From Gp6-AA40 sp035764385 (GTDB lineage Bacteria; Acidobacteriota; Vicinamibacteria; Vicinamibacterales; UBA2999), in contig DASTZI010000063.1 of assembly GCA_035764385.1 (NCBI GenBank), positions 1 to 16,514 on the forward strand: a stretch of 16,514 nt of DNA, read 5' to 3'. The translations under genes and the position numbers were made by a program. Under the pieces are notes generated by a model. The model was not told the origin of the DNA, ran no database searches, and saw only the letters and a list, made by a program, of their open reading frames with translations. Shown piece by piece: positions 14,128 through 16,514 of the stretch (the first letter of the stretch is position 1; the number at the start of each line of letters is the position of its first letter).

Positions 14128-14951
14128 CCGCGCCATCCACCTGGGAGCGAGTGGACCAGGCCGCTGCTGATATTCGCAGACGCTCTGCTGCGCTTCCAGA
14201 CACAGCGATCGTTCTCGGTTCCGGCCTCGGCGACTTCTCGGACACACTGCGTGACGCCATCGCCGCGCCCTATACGGAGCTGCCGCACTGGCCCGCCTCC
14301 AACGTCGTCGGCCATGCGGGGCGACTGGTGATCGGCAATGTCGCTGGCAAGCGTGTCGCCGCCCTCTCGGGACGCGTGCACTTCTACGAGGGATACGACC
14401 TGGCGACCGTGGTGTTTGCGACGCGAGTCATGGGACGGCTTGGCGTTCGGCATCTCATCCTGACGAACGCGGCCGGAGGCATCAATACGGCGCTGACGCA
14501 AGGTGCGTTGATGATCATTGACGATCACATCAACCTGATGGGGACAAGCCCGTTGATCGGGTCCAACGACGATCGATTCGGACCTCGTTTTCCGGATATG
14601 AGCGAAGTGTATTCGGCGCGGTTGAGAAACATCGCCGACGAGGCGGCGAGGACACGTGGAGTCGCTGTGTCGCATGGGGTGTACATCGCGGTCCAGGGAC
14701 CCAGCTACGAAACGCCGGCGGAAATCAGTTTCTTTCGAAAGATGGGAGCCGACGCGATTGGGATGTCGACGGTTCCTGAGGCGATCGCGGCGCGCCACAT
14801 GGGCGTCGAGGTCCTCGGGATCTCGTGCATCACCAATGCCGCCGCCGGCGTGGGGCATCAACCGATCGTCCATGACGATGTGATCGCCACCGGGCGGCGC
14901 GTCCGCAGTTCGTTCATCTCGCTGCTCGAGGGGATCATTGAGCGACTCTAG
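14124..14951 (+). CDS. punA: Purine nucleoside phosphorylase, trimeric (type I) class
   Basis: This 275-residue enzyme splits inosine and guanosine (and deoxy forms) into base and (deoxy)ribose-1-phosphate. Phosphate and sugar residues match the human enzyme numbering: Ser33 in LGSGLG, Arg84 and His86 in SGRVHFYEGY. NAAGGIN (115-121), GPSYETPAEI with Glu196, GMSTVPEAI with Met214, and SCITNAAAG with Asn238 follow. The Asn at the ITN position indicates 6-oxopurine preference; methylthioadenosine phosphorylases carry Asp there. The start is GTG 14124, overlapping the permease stop as GTGA, with AAGGAAG upstream. It supplies the purine half of nucleoside breakdown after import. Confidence 0.95.
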   Translation: MTAPSTWERVDQAAADIRRRSAALPDTAIVLGSGLGDFSDTLRDAIAAPYTELPHWPASNVVGHAGRLVIGNVAGKRVAALSGRVHFYEGYDLATVVFATRVMGRLGVRHLILTNAAGGINTALTQGALMIIDDHINLMGTSPLIGSNDDRFGPRFPDMSEVYSARLRNIADEAARTRGVAVSHGVYIAVQGPSYETPAEISFFRKMGADAIGMSTVPEAIAARHMGVEVLGISCITNAAAGVGHQPIVHDDVIATGRRVRSSFISLLEGIIERL

Positions 14952-15408
14952 AGCGCAATCCAACCGGGATCCGGGATCCGGGATCCGGGATCCGAAAAAC
15001 GCAGCCGGACGAGATGCGAAACTCGACGCACTGACGGACGCTGCTCGGGCGGTTCGCGAGCACGCGCATGCCGACTATTCCGGGTTCAAGGTGGGTGCCG
15101 CGCTCGAAACCGCGGACGGGACGATCGTCACGGGCTGCAACATCGAAAACGCAACGTATGGCCTCACCGTGTGTGCCGAGCGCGTCGCGATGTTCAAGGC
15201 GCTGTCGGAAGGGCACCGCGAGTTCCGGCGAATCGTGGTCGTCGCGCCGCCTGACGCGCCGACGCCACCCTGTGGCGCGTGTCGACAGGTCTTGTGGGAG
15301 TTCGCCGGAGATCTGGAAGTGATCTTGGCGAATGCGAAAGGGGAAACTGGCCGCCACAGAATGAGCGAGCTGTTGCCCCAGCCTTTTGATAGGCGGTTGT
15401 TGAAGTAG
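14938..15408 (+). CDS. cdd: Cytidine deaminase with repeat-encoded N-terminal extension
   Basis: This 156-residue zinc enzyme converts (deoxy)cytidine to (deoxy)uridine, feeding the pyrimidine phosphorylase of the same operon. Active-site motifs are TVCAERVAMF with Cys79 as zinc ligand and Glu81 as proton shuttle, and PCGACRQVL with Cys112 and Cys115. NxxNA-type substrate residues are in GCNIENATYG. The only plausible start is TTG at 14938, with GAGGGG just upstream; it lies 14 nt inside the purine phosphorylase gene. After it, no in-frame ATG, GTG or TTG occurs before the domain core (first GTG at codon 52). The first 21 residues are therefore extra, and residues 10-19 (RDPGSGIRDP) come from a 7-bp tandem repeat. 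Confidence 0.92.
   Translation: MSDSRAQSNRDPGSGIRDPKNAAGRDAKLDALTDAARAVREHAHADYSGFKVGAALETADGTIVTGCNIENATYGLTVCAERVAMFKALSEGHREFRRIVVVAPPDAPTPPCGACRQVLWEFAGDLEVILANAKGETGRHRMSELLPQPFDRRLLK
14965..14992 (+). repeat. Perfect heptamer tandem repeat, four copies of CGGGATC
   Basis: Four identical 7-bp units occupy 14965-14992, followed by a partial CG. Each junction creates the palindrome GGATCC. The array lies just after the purine phosphorylase stop and inside the cdd reading frame, where three units encode the heptapeptide RDPGSGI. Gain or loss of one unit shifts the cdd frame. Confidence 0.93.
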
Positions 15409-15429
15409 TCGGCAGTGGGCAGTGGGCAG
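15409..15429 (+). repeat. Left heptamer array (three units of TSGGCAG)
   Basis: One TCGGCAG and two TGGGCAG units start directly after the cdd stop codon and fill most of the 26-bp gap to the convergent four-helix-bundle gene. The array is the exact reverse complement of 16016-16036 in the large right array, extended by 2 bp on its outer side, giving a 23-bp inverted pair (15407-15429 with 16016-16038). Confidence 0.9.
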
Positions 15430-15434
15430 GGTTC

Positions 15435-15815
15435 TCACGACCCCGCAGCGCGGCGCCTGATTGACTTCATGAGTCCATTGAGGAGGCGACCGACCTCTGC
15501 ACACTCGTCGATTACGCGATGTTGATCATCGTCACTAATCAGCCGCAGCCGTCCCGCCAGCATTACTTGGGTCTCAAGTTCCCGTAGCGACCCGTACGAC
15601 ACCGACAGCATGTGTAGAAACTGCCCAGGCGTGCGCCGTCCTTCCCCTTCCGCGATATTCGAGGGGATCGACACTGCAGCTCTACGCATTTGCGACGTTA
15701 GGCCGTATGTCTCGTGTCGAGGCAGTGTCTTCGCAACTCGATAAACCGATTCTGCGAGATTCATGGCTTTCTGCCATGCGATCAGATCCGCGTAATTCCG
15801 GTTCGTCGTGCTCAT
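15435..15815 (-). CDS. Four-helix-bundle protein (23S rRNA intervening-sequence / S23 family)
   Basis: This 126-residue protein has the full family pattern: DLIAWQKAMNLAESVYRV, ETYGLTSQMRRAAVSIPSNIAEGEGR, FLHMLSVSYGSLRELETQ, and a C-terminal helix. The ATG at 15815 has GAGG 5 nt upstream. A longer in-frame start exists at 16058, but that extension is just the translated heptamer array. The family was first described from insertions in 23S rRNA genes and also includes the Avd accessory proteins of diversity-generating retroelements; its function outside those settings is not known. No reverse transcriptase, template repeat or rRNA gene is in this window. It is convergent with cdd and flanked on both sides by inverted arrays of one heptamer. 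Confidence 0.9.
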   Translation of the reverse strand: MSTTNRNYADLIAWQKAMNLAESVYRVAKTLPRHETYGLTSQMRRAAVSIPSNIAEGEGRRTPGQFLHMLSVSYGSLRELETQVMLAGRLRLISDDDQHRVIDECAEVGRLLNGLMKSIRRRAAGS

Positions 15816-15896
15816 AGTGGCCTCATGACGAGCGCCGGAATAGCGGATTGCATGCCATTGAGCTCGAAGTCTTCCCTGCAAATGACGACTGCTCCC

Positions 15897-16078
15897 CTGC
15901 CGACTGCCCCCTGCCGACTGCCCACTGCCGACTGCCCACTGCCGACTGCCGACCGCCCACTGCCGACTGCCCACTGCCGACCGCCCACTGCCGACTGCCC
16001 ACTGCCGACTGCCCACTGCCCACTGCCCACTGCCGACTGCCCACTGCCCACTGCCCACTGCCCACTGCCCACTGCCTC
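15897..16078. repeat. Heptamer tandem array, 26 units of CTGCCSA
   Basis: There are 26 gap-free 7-bp units. The main forms are CTGCCCA (12 units) and CTGCCGA (10 units), with CTGCCCC once (15904), CCGCCCA twice (15953, 15981) and a terminal CTGCCTC (16072). The two main forms largely alternate up to 16015, giving a 14-bp higher-order period; the right end is mostly a run of CTGCCCA (five in a row at 16037-16071). It fills most of the 287-bp gap between the four-helix-bundle start and mtnA. It has no stop codons over much of its length on either strand and so produces spurious long frames. Confidence 0.97.
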
Positions 16079-16086
16079 CTGACTGT

Positions 16087-16092
16087 TATCAT
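16087..16092 (+). promoter_or_regulatory. Possible -10 box of mtnA
   Basis: TATCAT matches TATAAT at 5 of 6 positions and ends 10 nt before the mtnA ATG. The matching -35 position falls within the last heptamer units and has no TTGACA-like sequence. No Shine-Dalgarno sequence is seen, so a very short leader is possible. Alternatively, transcription starts upstream of the array. Confidence 0.25.
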
Positions 16093-16102
16093 CGACCAAT
16101 CC

Positions 16103-16514
16103 ATGCTCCCGACTATCGAGTGGGAAAACGACGCGGTCGTGATGATCGATCAGCGCAAGCTGCCTGCATCGGAGGTCTACGTCTCGTGCAAGACGGCGCA
16201 GGACGTTGCCAGGGCGATCAAGACGATGGTGATTCGCGGAGCGCCAGCCATTGGCGTGGCCGCGGCGATGGGAATTGCGCTCGGCATGCAGCGGAGCAAG
16301 GCGATGGGGACCAAGCAGTTTGCGACCGAGTTTCAGAAGCTGTGCGATCTGATGGCAGCCACACGTCCGACGGCTGTAAATCTGTTCTGGGCGATCGAGC
16401 GAATGAAGAAAGCGTTTGCCGAATCGGCGCAGGGCGGATGCTCGGTTGACGAAATCAAGCAGCGGCTCGAAGCCGAGGCGCGGAGCATCCACGACGCGGA
16501 CGTTGCAAGCTGCC
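16103..16514 (+). CDS. mtnA: S-methyl-5-thioribose-1-phosphate isomerase (5' part; cut by window end)
   Basis: MtnA converts methylthioribose-1-phosphate to methylthioribulose-1-phosphate in the methionine salvage pathway. The 137 codons present are about 40 percent of the usual length of about 345 residues. The N-terminus MLPTIEW is typical and fixes the start. Family motifs are TMVIRGAPAIGVAAA (41-55) with the substrate-binding RGAPAIG, and TRPTAVNLFWAIERM (87-101). The gene begins 24 bp after the heptamer array and has no recognisable ribosome site. It is not in the nucleoside operon, since the minus-strand four-helix-bundle gene lies between. The catalytic Cys and Asp lie beyond the window. 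Confidence 0.95.
   Translation, partial: MLPTIEWENDAVVMIDQRKLPASEVYVSCKTAQDVARAIKTMVIRGAPAIGVAAAMGIALGMQRSKAMGTKQFATEFQKLCDLMAATRPTAVNLFWAIERMKKAFAESAQGGCSVDEIKQRLEAEARSIHDADVASC

Larger units (their letters stand above)
15407..16078. mobile_element. Putative IVS-like cassette: four-helix-bundle gene between inverted heptamer arrays
   Basis: The four-helix-bundle gene is the only gene here, bounded by the short left array and the long right array in opposite orientation. Transcription of the whole region could fold into a long stem with the gene in the loop. Known intervening sequences in 23S rRNA have the same plan (inverted ends plus an S23-type reading frame). No transposase, recombinase or clear target-site duplication is visible, so mobility is an inference. 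Confidence 0.35.

Noticed and set aside
14124..14951. Methylthioadenosine phosphorylase (which would pair with the nearby mtnA)
   Set aside because: The key residue in SCITN is Asn238, typical of 6-oxopurine-specific enzymes; MTA phosphorylases have Asp. The gene is embedded in a nucleoside import operon, not with mtnA.
15435..16058. 207-residue version of the four-helix-bundle protein with an N-terminal GSGQWAV heptapeptide repeat
   Set aside because: The extension is the translated heptamer array, which is open in several frames on both strands. The family normally starts near ATG 15815, which has a GAGG ribosome site.
15897..16078. CRISPR array
   Set aside because: The unit is 7 bp with no spacers, no 23-40 bp repeats and no cas gene nearby.
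15409..16078. Diversity-generating retroelement with Avd
   Set aside because: The four-helix-bundle fold is shared with Avd, but no reverse transcriptase, template/variable repeat pair or target gene is present in the window.
15714..16082. Plus-strand frame encoding a PTADCPLPTAHC-type repeat protein
   Set aside because: It is antisense to the four-helix-bundle gene and its repeats come only from the 7-bp array (7 bp x 3 = 7 codons). There is no ribosome site or domain.

Overview
This is a GC-rich bacterial chromosomal window with very dense gene packing, mostly head-to-tail pairs sharing a 4-nt stop/start overlap. The content fits a free-living, Gram-negative-type heterotroph: an ECF sigma/anti-sigma/DUF4097 cassette, a secreted subtilase beside an outer-membrane barrel, HD-GYP and HEAT-repeat proteins, and a stray 23S-IVS-type four-helix-bundle gene. 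My inference is Acidobacteriota (Vicinamibacteria-like). No rRNA or marker gene is present to prove it.

Layout. (1) 1-1639, minus strand: ECF sigma factor, membrane anti-sigma factor with a zinc-binding HxxxCxxC motif, and a DUF4097-type exported protein cut by the window edge. (2) 1640-1977: a divergent intergenic region with a candidate promoter and a 7-bp-arm palindrome, then a small CsbD-like stress protein on the plus strand. (3) 1946-8160, minus strand: a probable five-gene operon read right to left. The order is HEAT-repeat protein, HD-GYP phosphodiesterase, S8 subtilase, outer-membrane beta-barrel, and short O6-alkylguanine-DNA alkyltransferase. Its last gene overlaps the end of the CsbD gene tail to tail. 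(4) 8180-15408, plus strand: a seven-gene nucleoside uptake and salvage operon. The order is pyrimidine-nucleoside phosphorylase, BMP-family nucleoside-binding lipoprotein, dual-ATPase ABC subunit, two permeases, purine nucleoside phosphorylase and cytidine deaminase. (5) 15409-16078: a four-helix-bundle (S23/IVS-type) gene on the minus strand between inverted arrays of one 7-bp repeat, 3 units on the left and 26 on the right. (6) 16103 to the window end: the start of mtnA (methylthioribose-1-phosphate isomerase).

How it works together. The ABC importer would bring nucleosides through the inner membrane. Cytidine deaminase turns cytidine into uridine, and the two phosphorylases split pyrimidine and purine nucleosides into bases and (deoxy)ribose-1-phosphate. 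One transcript therefore encodes uptake plus first-step catabolism.

The most unusual part is the right end. Several short tandem repeats, all with 7-bp period but different sequences, lie in gene junctions between about 13.1 and 16.1 kb. One forms the N-terminal coding sequence of cytidine deaminase, and another forms inverted flanks around the IVS-type gene. I did not find a clearly new defence or biosynthetic system.
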